A stretch of DNA of 64,000 nt from Hyphomicrobiales bacterium (lineage in GTDB: Bacteria; Pseudomonadota; Alphaproteobacteria; Rhizobiales; Rhizobiaceae): the NCBI GenBank assembly GCA_900466875.1, contig UBNQ01000031.1:62001-126000 (forward strand), given 5' to 3'. The notes under the pieces were generated by a model that searched no databases, was not told where the DNA came from, and was given only the letters and a program-made list of their open reading frames with translations. The position numbers were made by a program, and so were the translations under genes. Positions 26,180-33,394 of the stretch are shown piece after piece; the first letter of the stretch is position 1; each line of letters starts with the position of its first letter.

Positions 26180-26715
26180 GCGGCCTGCCTCCAAGCCTCG
26201 AAGTCAGCCCGCAAGTCCTTCCACCGTGATGCGGCGGCGGGGTCTTTGTTCAGCTCGCCGCGCGACGTGACTTTCAGCAGGTCGCGGATCTGCGCGGCGA
26301 TGCGCTCCCGATCCTCAAGCTCGAAGCCGTGAGTCTCGCGCAGATAAGTCTTGAACACGATATCGTCGCACTTCATCGCGCACTCGGCGGCGAAATCTCC
26401 CGATACAGGATCTGGCTTTGTCTCGCGTCCGCGCTCGGCGAGCTCAGCCTGCAATTCCCTGATTTTGCGAATGGCTCTGCCAAGCATGCCCAGAAGAAAA
26501 TCTAAATCGTCGCGCGCATAAAGCAGGAGATCGCGATCGCGATAACTGCAGTCCTCGGTCAATGTCGCAATCGCCAGCGGCGGGACAAACGGATCGACGA
26601 CAGCAGTCAGGTGCTCGCCATGAGATCGATTGGTTGCAAATTTCCAATCGGTGCTCGCCTGACCAATCCGTGACCGGATGATATCAAGCCTTTCACGCTC
26701 CTCCTGCGTCGCCAT
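26176..26715 (-). CDS. Hypothetical early phage protein
   Basis: 179 residues from ATG 26715, which overlaps the dnaN stop (ATGA). Largely helical, with a coiled-coil-like stretch (DDLDFLLGMLGRAIRKIREL). The C-terminal part contains FKTYLRETHGFELEDRERIA. No motif recognised. Tight coupling to the sliding clamp gene suggests a DNA-metabolism context. Confidence 0.65.
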   Translation of the reverse strand: MATQEERERLDIIRSRIGQASTDWKFATNRSHGEHLTAVVDPFVPPLAIATLTEDCSYRDRDLLLYARDDLDFLLGMLGRAIRKIRELQAELAERGRETKPDPVSGDFAAECAMKCDDIVFKTYLRETHGFELEDRERIAAQIRDLLKVTSRGELNKDPAAASRWKDLRADFEAWRQAA

Positions 26716-27839
26716 CAGCCTTTCCTCGGCATGATGACGTAGTGCTCGTCGCACTCGATCGTCGGACGGAAGAGACCTGGCGTCGTCGGATCTGAGAAGT
26801 GCATTTCGACATCCTGCGTCCCGATGCTCGAAAGCATCTGCGTCAGGTACCTGCCATTGAAGCCGATATCGATCTTGTCGCCATCGTAATCGATCGGCAC
26901 ATCTTCGTCGGCGTCCTCTCCTGAGGACGTTTTCAGCGCGACGCGAAGCGCGCCATTCTCCATCTGAAATCGAACGGTATCGCGCTCTAAATCGTTTGCG
27001 ACGAGGCAGACGCGCGAAACTGCCGCTCTCAACGTCGACACCGGCGCAATGGCGACGTGATTGCTGCGAACCGGTATTATTCGTTCGTATCCAGGAAACT
27101 TCCCATCGACCAGCTTTGAGATCGCCGTGACGCCACCCATAGAAATGCGGACAGTGGAGTCGCTGATTGTGATTTCGGCCCTTCCCTTTCCTTCGCCGAA
27201 AAGCTTCTTAAACGCTTTCACCGTCTTGATGGGGACGATGATACCGGGGAATTCTATGGCGCTGCCGGCGTCCAGATTGACGACAGCCAGATTGTGGCCG
27301 TCCGTCCCGACAACCGAAATTCGATTGCCATTGTTGGCATGCAGGAATGCACCTGACAGATAGTTACGCGTCTTATCTTCCTTAATCGCGTAAACTACCT
27401 TCATCAGGGCGTCGATGAGAGGTGAGATATCAAGCTGGAATACCTCGCCTGTGACTTTCGCAGCAATCGACGGGAAGTCGACTTCCGGAAGTGTCAGAAG
27501 TGAAAAACGGGACCTGCCTGACCGAATGCGAACCTGATCGGGAAAGGCGCCTTCGGAAAATGTAATCTCAGCACTCTCCGGTAGGTTCTTGACGATGTCG
27601 CGCAAGCCAGCGCCAGCTACGGTGATGGGATCGCTGACCGATTCCCCCAGAAGATCGCAGGATGTCTCAACCTCAATCGCCAGATCTGTCGCACGCATCA
27701 AAAGCTCGCCACCATTCGGAGAAAGAAGCACGTTGCCAAGGATCGGAATGTTTGATCGTGTGTCGACGGCTTCGAAACAAGCGTCGAGGGCAGGCAGGAT
27801 CTGCGAGCGATGGGCACGGAACAGGATGCGATCAGCCAC
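26715..27839 (-). CDS. dnaN: Phage-encoded DNA polymerase III beta sliding clamp
   Basis: 374 residues, full length for DnaN, with three similar domains. LIDALMKVVYAIKEDKTRNYLSG-type and ATDGHNLAV-type landmarks (here VGTDGHNLAVVNLD) and the C-terminal hydrophobic end HYVIMPRKG (the bacterial form is YVxMPMRL) are present. The clamp tethers the replicative polymerase to DNA. No phage polymerase or clamp loader is seen in the window, so it must work with host enzymes or replace the host clamp for phage DNA. Divergent from host-type DnaN, as expected for a phage copy. Confidence 0.85.
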   Translation of the reverse strand: MADRILFRAHRSQILPALDACFEAVDTRSNIPILGNVLLSPNGGELLMRATDLAIEVETSCDLLGESVSDPITVAGAGLRDIVKNLPESAEITFSEGAFPDQVRIRSGRSRFSLLTLPEVDFPSIAAKVTGEVFQLDISPLIDALMKVVYAIKEDKTRNYLSGAFLHANNGNRISVVGTDGHNLAVVNLDAGSAIEFPGIIVPIKTVKAFKKLFGEGKGRAEITISDSTVRISMGGVTAISKLVDGKFPGYERIIPVRSNHVAIAPVSTLRAAVSRVCLVANDLERDTVRFQMENGALRVALKTSSGEDADEDVPIDYDGDKIDIGFNGRYLTQMLSSIGTQDVEMHFSDPTTPGLFRPTIECDEHYVIMPRKG

Positions 27840-27875
27840 GGCTCACGCTCCTGACACCGCATTTCCTTGCGAGGT

Positions 27876-28061
27876 TCAGTTCGTCGACGGGGGGCGTAGC
27901 TGACAGCACCTGCCGAACAGATCGTAGATCAGTTGCATGATCTCGCGCTGCGGCTCGCTGTCAGCGACGGCTCGGTAGAGTTTCGCAACGTCAGCGGACT
28001 CGCATTCCTGAAGCACGAAATCCGTAACGAAGTGATCTCCGCACTCTTCACAAACGGCCAT
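27876..28061 (-). CDS. Small hypothetical with CxxC
   Basis: 61 residues, AGAGG ribosome site 8 bases upstream. CEECG at the N-terminus could be half of a zinc site, with later cysteines (ECES, GRCC). Unknown function; leftward early operon. Confidence 0.6.
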   Translation of the reverse strand: MAVCEECGDHFVTDFVLQECESADVAKLYRAVADSEPQREIMQLIYDLFGRCCQLRPPSTN

Positions 28062-28269
28062 GGTTTTTTACCTCTGAAATAGTCTCGATACTTTTAATGC
28101 GGCACTTGTTGCGGCGCTCGACATAGATCCTTGCGTCTTCAGAGCATGCCGCAAGCACGTCGAACGTCTTGCTGCCGTTGCAAGAAACGCGAAAATGAAA
28201 CGTGCGGCGAGGCGGCAATGGTGCGGGGCTGATAGTGTTGAAGCGAGGCATGTTCATACGATTGCCCAT
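28048..28269 (-). CDS. Small hypothetical phage protein
   Basis: 73 residues, overlapping both neighbours by about 15 bases. The FHFRVSCNGSKTFDVLAACSE stretch suggests a small alpha/beta fold. Function not recognised. Confidence 0.55.
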   Translation of the reverse strand: MGNRMNMPRFNTISPAPLPPRRTFHFRVSCNGSKTFDVLAACSEDARIYVERRNKCRIKSIETISEVKNHGRL

Positions 28270-28673
28270 CCAAGCTGCGCGTTGAACTCGGCGAGTCGCA
28301 TAGCCGTCGCGGCAGTGGCGCCGGCCAGAATTGCACAGAGAATTACAGATGCCGCGATGACGAAGGCACGAGAAGGCACGTATTCAGCGCGAGCCTTGGC
28401 TGCACCCATGACTTCGATGTGGATTGACTTCACGCCCGGATCGTCAACGGCGACAGGTTTATGCCCCAAGCGATCTGCGCGAATTTCCGCAACGCGGCGG
28501 TCGCGCATGACGCGCTCAATGTTCTCGATCGCCTGCAGCGCCACTTCCGTGGACTGATCCCAGCGAAAAGCACTGTCGAGTTCAGCATACCAAAACCGAT
28601 GCTCTCGGCTCAGTTCCTCGTCGGACATCGACGAGAGCGGCTTTACGTGATGTTTAAGGAGTGCAACGGCTGA
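28254..28673 (-). CDS. Hypothetical membrane-anchored early protein
   Basis: 139 residues from ATG 28673. The first ~95 residues are helical and charged. One membrane helix lies near the C-terminus (AFVIAASVILCAILAGATAA), leaving a short external tail. Such small tail-anchored early proteins can act in superinfection exclusion, but nothing in the sequence proves this. Confidence 0.65.
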   Translation of the reverse strand, partial: SAVALLKHHVKPLSSMSDEELSREHRFWYAELDSAFRWDQSTEVALQAIENIERVMRDRRVAEIRADRLGHKPVAVDDPGVKSIHIEVMGAAKARAEYVPSRAFVIAASVILCAILAGATAATAMRLAEFNAQLGWAIV

Positions 28674-28756
28674 CATGTTTGGCCTCCGATCCGTTTCGGA
28701 TGCCAGTCGGATTGTGATCGCTCGCAATTCGAGCCCCGACTGGACACCGAAATGGA

Positions 28757-28993
28757 TCAGGCGGCCCAGAGAGCCGGCACGGTAATGCGTGTGTAGCGGG
28801 TGCTGTGCTCAACCGCGAGGGCGCGAGCGTCGTCGGCATGGGCCTCAAGTTCGGACTGAGTGATGCCGAGGCAGAGTTTCAGGTCTTCGGCAGTGCAGCC
28901 CTCGCCGAGGCGGCGCATGGCTGACGCGAGGCAGGCAACGCGCTCATCGCGGTTGCGGCAAAGCTTCCAAGCATTGTGATTTTGAACACGCAT
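28757..28993 (-). CDS. Small hypothetical, first gene of leftward early operon
   Basis: 78 residues with a strong AAGGAG ribosome site before ATG 28993. The segment RRLGEGCTAEDLKLCLGITQ followed by SELEAHADDARALA reads like a helix-turn-helix, so a small regulator is possible. It is the promoter-proximal gene of the leftward operon. Confidence 0.65.
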   Translation of the reverse strand: MRVQNHNAWKLCRNRDERVACLASAMRRLGEGCTAEDLKLCLGITQSELEAHADDARALAVEHSTRYTRITVPALWAA

Positions 28994-29053
28994 TGATCTC
29001 TCCTTGCTTCCCGCTGGACCGATCATCGGTAGCGGATGAGAGATTAAAAGCAA

Positions 29054-29094
29054 AACTCAGATTTAATTGCAAGGGAAACTTTCAGTCCTGAGTT
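29054..29094. promoter_or_regulatory. Possible operator of the leftward early promoter
   Basis: AACTCAG (29054-29060) and CTGAGTT (29088-29094) form an inverted repeat in the AT-rich region between the divergent genes at 28993 and 29170. The half site TGAGTT recurs at 30182-30187 near the repressor/Cro promoters, so both may be bound by the same repressor. Confidence 0.4.
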
Positions 29095-29169
29095 CGCAGA
29101 TTCGATTCGACACCGCGAGGAAATGATTTAATAATAGAACGCAAGGAGAACATCGCAGGGAAAATTCGG

Positions 29170-29460
29170 ATGAATTCTGGCCGAGAAGCAAGACTGTCAG
29201 ACGTGGTTTCTATTGCTGTGGAGTGCATCGACTGCGGCCATTCCAGGTGGTCAAGGCCGGCGCAGTTCATCGCCCAGGGGATCGGCGCCGATACGGAGCT
29301 TCAGGTGTTGGGCACCAAGCTATTTTGTTCGAAGTGCCGGTCTGAAGGGATGCCTGGAAAGAGCGTATCTATTCAGGTCGCTTTTGCGTGCGAGCGAACG
29401 CGCCTCGCGGCTGAAGCTGCAGTCATTGTTAGAAGCCGTACAGCTCGCGCAGTGGGATAA
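29170..29460 (+). CDS. Zinc-ribbon-like small protein
   Basis: 96 residues. Two CxxC knuckles 41 residues apart (VECIDCGHSR and LFCSKCRSEG) form a likely zinc ribbon. It points right, convergent with the repressor gene and overlapping its 3' end by 32 bases. Related small zinc-ribbon proteins occur in rhizobial phages and chromosomes without known function. Confidence 0.6.
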   Translation: MNSGREARLSDVVSIAVECIDCGHSRWSRPAQFIAQGIGADTELQVLGTKLFCSKCRSEGMPGKSVSIQVAFACERTRLAAEAAVIVRSRTARAVG

Positions 29461-30121
29461 TGCGCCAGATATTTTTAACTCGGTACGCATCGAACTTCAC
29501 TTCGGCGGGCGGATTATACTGCTCGCAAATAAGCTCGCCCTTGGTGCGACGAAGGAGTTTTTTCACGTAAGCTTTGCCATATGGCTCGTCGTCATCGGGA
29601 TACATCTCGATGACGACATGATCGCCCGGAACCGGCGCCCTTCCTCCGCAGTACAGAAGCTCGCCAATGTCGTAGCGGGGAATCATGCTTCCCGTTAGAA
29701 CGTGAGTGGCGAAGACATTATGAAGGTGAGCGATGCCAGGAGGCCTTCTCACATATCCGGCAATTTCGCCATTCAGACTAAAGTCTGCGTCATCGCCCGC
29801 AGCTACGCCTCCAAGAAGTTTTATATCGAGTGGGCCAAGCTGCGGCGGCGCCGCATCTGTTACGATCTCCGCCTCAGTCGGTTTCGGTCCTTCAGTGACA
29901 TAAGAAACTTCTCCTCGCCCCAAAAAGGACGCGTCGACACCAAGGAAATCTGCGGCCTTCAGGAGGTTTTCTGTTGACGGCATATTCCGTCCTAGCTCCC
30001 AGTTGTTAACGGCAGCTGTGTCAATTTTCAGATGTTCTGCGATCGCTCGCATAGGCAGCTTCCTGCCTTTTCGCGCCAACCGAATGGCGGCGCCAACAAT
30101 CTTTGCTTTCTCATTCTTCAT
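29429..30121 (-). CDS. CI-like repressor with S24 peptidase domain
   Basis: Prophage repressor, 230 residues from ATG 30121 (ATG 30157 is an alternative). The N-terminal XRE helix-turn-helix is KLPMRAIAEHLKIDTAAVNN with WELGRNMPS. The C-terminal LexA/CI-type self-cleavage domain has the Ala-Gly cleavage site in GGVAAGDD (about A108-G109), the nucleophile S145 in TGSMIPRYDIG, and the general-base lysine in AYVKKLL (187-188). RecA-stimulated cleavage on DNA damage is expected, so the prophage should be SOS-inducible. Confidence 0.92.
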   Translation of the reverse strand: MKNEKAKIVGAAIRLARKGRKLPMRAIAEHLKIDTAAVNNWELGRNMPSTENLLKAADFLGVDASFLGRGEVSYVTEGPKPTEAEIVTDAAPPQLGPLDIKLLGGVAAGDDADFSLNGEIAGYVRRPPGIAHLHNVFATHVLTGSMIPRYDIGELLYCGGRAPVPGDHVVIEMYPDDDEPYGKAYVKKLLRRTKGELICEQYNPPAEVKFDAYRVKNIWRIIPLRELYGF

Positions 30122-30159
30122 GCTCGCAATTGAAAGCGAAACTTGTCTTAGGTCCATGT

Positions 30160-30170
30160 AAGAGTCTCTT
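30160..30170. promoter_or_regulatory. Palindrome in the repressor/Cro intergenic region
   Basis: AAGAGTCTCTT is a perfect odd palindrome in the ~83-base gap between the divergent repressor and Cro-like starts. It is the best single operator candidate there. A wider imperfect repeat (AAAGC...TCTTA / TAAGA...GCTTT) surrounds it. Confidence 0.45.
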
Positions 30171-30204
30171 GCTTTTAAATATGAGTTCTGCTTATGCTCC
30201 GCCC

Positions 30205-30423
30205 ATGAGCGAGAGAGACAGAGCGTTTGACGCATTGAAGAAGGCCAAACTTGCCGCTGGTGGCGCCAGTGCAATCGCGAGGCACTTAGGCCTGACGCCG
30301 CAGGCGGTGCTCCAGTGGAGGTCGGTGCCACCTGAGCGCGTGCTGGATGTCGAAAGACTGACGGGCGTTTCTCGCTACGATCTGAGGCCGGATGTCTTCG
30401 GCCAGCGCCCGGAGGTTGCATAG
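30205..30423 (+). CDS. Cro/YdaS-like regulator
   Basis: 72 residues (ATG 30181 would add 8). The helix-turn-helix AIARHLGLTPQAVLQWRSVP followed by PERVLDVERLTGVSRYDLRPD is the YdaS/Cro pattern seen opposite phage repressors. It is divergent from the CI-like gene and would open the lytic rightward operon. No ribosome site is obvious, so the mRNA may be leaderless or the later ATG used. The following 223 bases to 30646 hold only a doubtful 43-codon frame. Confidence 0.82.
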   Translation: MSERDRAFDALKKAKLAAGGASAIARHLGLTPQAVLQWRSVPPERVLDVERLTGVSRYDLRPDVFGQRPEVA

Positions 30424-30646
30424 TGACCTGCGGCCGAAAGCAGCTCTCCCAGCGCCTCCTCCACGGTGATGGCGCAACCTCTCGTCGGAGCGGCGGACCT
30501 CTGGGCTCCGGCGAGCTTTCTTTTCGACTGATCTCATGCCCGTACAGGCCTCCATGAACTGACGGCCAATGAGTACCCGGCCGTTTTGTGACGGTCATCG
30601 AATCCTTTCCTGAAATTTTTTCCTTGCCTTTTAGCGGGGTGTCTTC

Positions 30647-31132
30647 GTGCGTCCAGAAACAGACAGAATTCGATCAATTTCCGAGGAGGAAGTGCGTACC
30701 GCGAAGAAGGCGGCGGAGGCAGCTTATGCGCTGGCGGGAGGCGTGTCCGTCATTACGCTGCGTTCGCGAGCTTCGATCTCGCAGCTGTCGAAATATGCTT
30801 CGACCAATGCAGAGAATGCCGAAACACTGCTTCCAATCGATATCGCCATTGAAGTGGACAGGCTCGCCGGATCGCCGGTTATTGCCGCTGCTCTCGCGCG
30901 CATGCAGGGGTTTCGCCTGGTTCCGGATGAAACCGTAACGGCCGATCGTAGAAAAATCACGGAAGGTGACGCCCTCGACTTCATGTCGGAGGCCATGGAC
31001 GTGGTCGAAGCCATACGAGCTATGCGTCAGAAGGATCGCGTCGACTGCGCCGACAAGCGCGCTGTCGCAAAAGAGGTCCACGAGGCCATCCGCGAGCTCA
31101 AAGAAATTCTTGTCAATCTTGGGGAGGGATAG
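30647..31132 (+). CDS. Hypothetical regulator-like early protein (CII position)
   Basis: 161 residues from GTG 30647. A putative helix-turn-helix covers GVSVITLRSRASISQLSKYA, and DIAIEVDRLAGSPVIAAALAR follows, as in rhizobial phage proteins that occupy the CII position after Cro. The C-terminus is helical (KEVHEAIRELKEILVNLGEG). DNA binding is inferred only. Confidence 0.68.
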   Translation: MRPETDRIRSISEEEVRTAKKAAEAAYALAGGVSVITLRSRASISQLSKYASTNAENAETLLPIDIAIEVDRLAGSPVIAAALARMQGFRLVPDETVTADRRKITEGDALDFMSEAMDVVEAIRAMRQKDRVDCADKRAVAKEVHEAIRELKEILVNLGEG

Positions 31133-31135
31133 GCG

Positions 31136-31357
31136 ATGCATTCGACATCAATAGAACCCATCGGCACGGCGGCGCGGACATTCCTGCGCCGCGTGCGCTT
31201 TGCAGGTGCGCCGATGAAGCCGGAAGCCGACGAGTTGGAACTGGCGATGACCTGCATCAACGCTGGCTATCTTCGCCGCATCAATCGCGGCGCTGCGCTC
31301 GTCGACGTGACCGACGCCGGCGCAGCCTATCTCGACAAGCTGGCGAGGTGCGAATGA
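31136..31357 (+). CDS. Small hypothetical early protein
   Basis: 73 residues, starting 3 bases after the preceding stop. Reads like a winged-helix fragment: AMTCINAGYLRRINRGAALV then DVTDAGAAYLDKL, which matches the end of restriction/transcription winged-helix domains. Function unknown. Confidence 0.62.
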   Translation: MHSTSIEPIGTAARTFLRRVRFAGAPMKPEADELELAMTCINAGYLRRINRGAALVDVTDAGAAYLDKLARCE

Positions 31358-31545
31358 TGGATGTCCTGTCGCCAATTCCACGCATCGAGATCATGAAGAC
31401 CTTCGACGCCCTACCGGACCGCATCCGCCGCGCCATCGCGCAGGCGGATTTTCCCTATCATCCGTGCGAGATCGCCAACCGCCTCACGTTAGGGTGGCGG
31501 GTCGAGGCTGTCGCTAGGTCGATCGAGCGGAGGGCATCACGATGA
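31354..31545 (+). CDS. Small hypothetical early protein
   Basis: 63 residues from ATG 31354, overlapping both neighbours by 4 bases. The core DALPDRIRRAIAQADFPYHP and CEIANRLTLGWRVEAVARSI is a short helical domain found in several alphaproteobacterial prophages. Function unknown. Confidence 0.65.
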   Translation: MMDVLSPIPRIEIMKTFDALPDRIRRAIAQADFPYHPCEIANRLTLGWRVEAVARSIERRASR

Positions 31546-33089
31546 GTGAACCCCTCAAGAGCGGCGACCGCGCCAAGCTGCTTATCGACCAGGCCCTGCG
31601 CGATGGCATGATCCGTTGCAGCAAGCGGAGCGAGGTTTCGGCCTGCTTGCGATTGGAGGTTAAGCGACTTCTCGATCGCGATCCTCGCGACGGGAACGTA
31701 TTTCGGCCTAGCGCAAAGTTGCGAGAGACGGCGCCCGTGGCCGATATGGCAGACGCGGCGCAGCGCGGAGGTTTTTCTAGTCGATCACCTTTTCGTCGCA
31801 AGATCGACAGCATCGATGTTGGGTCCCGATTGCGTCCGGTGGATCAGAACCGCGTCGATGCGCTGAAGGCCTCTATTGTGGAATTGGGGCTAAAAACGCC
31901 GATCACGGTTTATGGCACAGTGCTCCATTCGCGCGCGCGCCTCTCTGCCGGTGGTCACCGGCTCGAGGCGATGCGCCAGCTTGGCGAGGAGTACATCGAT
32001 TGCTTCCATGAAAACGGCGACGAGCTGGACGCGGAGCTTTGGGAGATCGACGAGAATCTTGCGCGATCCGAGCTGACGCCCGCTGACCGGGCGCTATTCA
32101 CGCATCGGCGCAAGGAAATCTATCTAATCAAGCATCCCGACACGGCGCGCGAGGCAACGCTTCGGAAAGGGACTTCTCCGTTTCGCCAAGTTGGCGAAAC
32201 GGGAGAAGTTGATCGCGCTAAGCGCTTCACTAGCGCCACGGCCGAGGCGACCGGGCAGTCGGAAAGATCCGTGCAGCGTGACGCCGAGCGCGGTTCGAAG
32301 ATCGACGAGATGGCGCTCCATCATATCCGCGGGACGCGGCTCAACAGCGGCGCCTTCCTTGATCGCCTGAAGCAGGTTCCCTTCGATAATCAGGTGCTCT
32401 ACGTGAAGGCCGCGCTTGCGGACGAGAAGCGCAAAGCGGCCGAGGTGAAAGAGAATCGCCAAAAGTTGTCGCAAGTTCGCCACGCGGTGCGGATGACACA
32501 TATGGCGCACGTCGCGACCAATGGGCAGGCTTCGGCCGGGCAGGTGGCTCAGAAGTTCCCGATCATCTACGCCGATCCGCCGTGGAGATTCGGCGTATTT
32601 TCCGAGGTCACAGGCCGGGATAAAAGCCCGGAAAATCACTATCCGACGATGAGCACGCATGACATTTGTGGGCTTTTCGAGAAGATCGGCACGCCGGCCA
32701 AACAGGATGCGATCCTGTTCCTGTGGGCGACTAACCCTATGCTGCCCGATGCCTTCAAAGTAATGGAGGCGTGGGGATTTGCCTATGTTCATCACTGGAT
32801 ATGGGACAAGGAAGTCGCCGGGACCGGCTATTGGGGCCGTGACCGGCATGAGCTTCTTCTGATCGGCAAGCGCGGGAAGCCGCTGGCGCCTCTGCCCGGC
32901 ACGCAACCGCATACCGTCCATCGCGAGCAGAAGGGGCGCCACAGCGCCAAACCCGACTTTTACGCCGACACGATCGACCGGCTTTACCCCAACGTCCCGA
33001 AACTCGAAATGTTCTCTCGCTCGGAACGGGTTGGATGGACGTCATGGGGCTTCGAGGCGGCGCCAGATGCGCAGGAAGTTGCGGAATGA
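31542..33089 (+). CDS. ParB-like / MT-A70 adenine methyltransferase fusion
   Basis: 515 residues. Residues about 85-200 are a ParB/Srx-type domain (LRPVDQNRVDALKASIVELG, SAGGHRLEAM, then the ENLARSELTPADRA helix). Residues about 340-500 are an MT-A70 N6-adenine methyltransferase with the catalytic DPPW at 345-348. A variable linker holds a long DNA palindrome. Such fusions occur in phages; the ParB domain is thought to give DNA contact or CTPase/nuclease-like function, and the methyltransferase to modify phage DNA. Whether it protects DNA, controls replication or regulates genes is not known. Confidence 0.88.
   Translation: MSEPLKSGDRAKLLIDQALRDGMIRCSKRSEVSACLRLEVKRLLDRDPRDGNVFRPSAKLRETAPVADMADAAQRGGFSSRSPFRRKIDSIDVGSRLRPVDQNRVDALKASIVELGLKTPITVYGTVLHSRARLSAGGHRLEAMRQLGEEYIDCFHENGDELDAELWEIDENLARSELTPADRALFTHRRKEIYLIKHPDTAREATLRKGTSPFRQVGETGEVDRAKRFTSATAEATGQSERSVQRDAERGSKIDEMALHHIRGTRLNSGAFLDRLKQVPFDNQVLYVKAALADEKRKAAEVKENRQKLSQVRHAVRMTHMAHVATNGQASAGQVAQKFPIIYADPPWRFGVFSEVTGRDKSPENHYPTMSTHDICGLFEKIGTPAKQDAILFLWATNPMLPDAFKVMEAWGFAYVHHWIWDKEVAGTGYWGRDRHELLLIGKRGKPLAPLPGTQPHTVHREQKGRHSAKPDFYADTIDRLYPNVPKLEMFSRSERVGWTSWGFEAAPDAQEVAE
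32173..32208. repeat. 36-base near-perfect palindrome inside the methyltransferase gene
   Basis: Arms 32173-32189 and 32191-32208 match over 17 positions with one extra G and a one-base centre. It encodes residues about 210-222, in the linker between ParB-like and methyltransferase domains. It could form a cruciform or mRNA hairpin, or be a protein binding site. Confidence 0.7.
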
Positions 33090-33394
33090 CGGCGCCTCGA
33101 TCCTTCGATATTTCCGAATGCGCCACCGTTGAAGAAATGGCGTCCTGGCTCCTGCGCTGCCCGCCGGAAAGCCTGCAGCGAGACGAATTCTTCATTCGCC
33201 GTTGGCTCCGCACGACCGGCTTCCGCGAGGGGCTGGATTATCTCGAATTCACGCTGTCGTTCTTCCGTGAGGAGCGCCGCGAGGATGGGCAGTTCATGTG
33301 CCTGACCGCGTTCCAGGCCGCCAACCAGAGCCTCTGGCGATTGGCAGAAGGGCTGGACCGGGCCGGGTCTGGAGGTCGATCCTGTGTCCAGTGA
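33086..33394 (+). CDS. Small hypothetical early protein
   Basis: 102 residues from ATG 33086 (ATGA overlap with the methyltransferase stop). CATVEEMASWLLRCPPESLQ and GQFMCLTAFQAANQSLWRLA suggest a compact helical fold. No known function; overlaps the replication gene start by 11 bases. Confidence 0.65.
   Translation: MTAPRSFDISECATVEEMASWLLRCPPESLQRDEFFIRRWLRTTGFREGLDYLEFTLSFFREERREDGQFMCLTAFQAANQSLWRLAEGLDRAGSGGRSCVQ

Noticed and set aside
30426-30557. 43-codon GTG frame after the Cro-like gene
   Set aside because: Arg/Ser/Pro-rich with no ribosome site or recognisable fold; cannot be supported.
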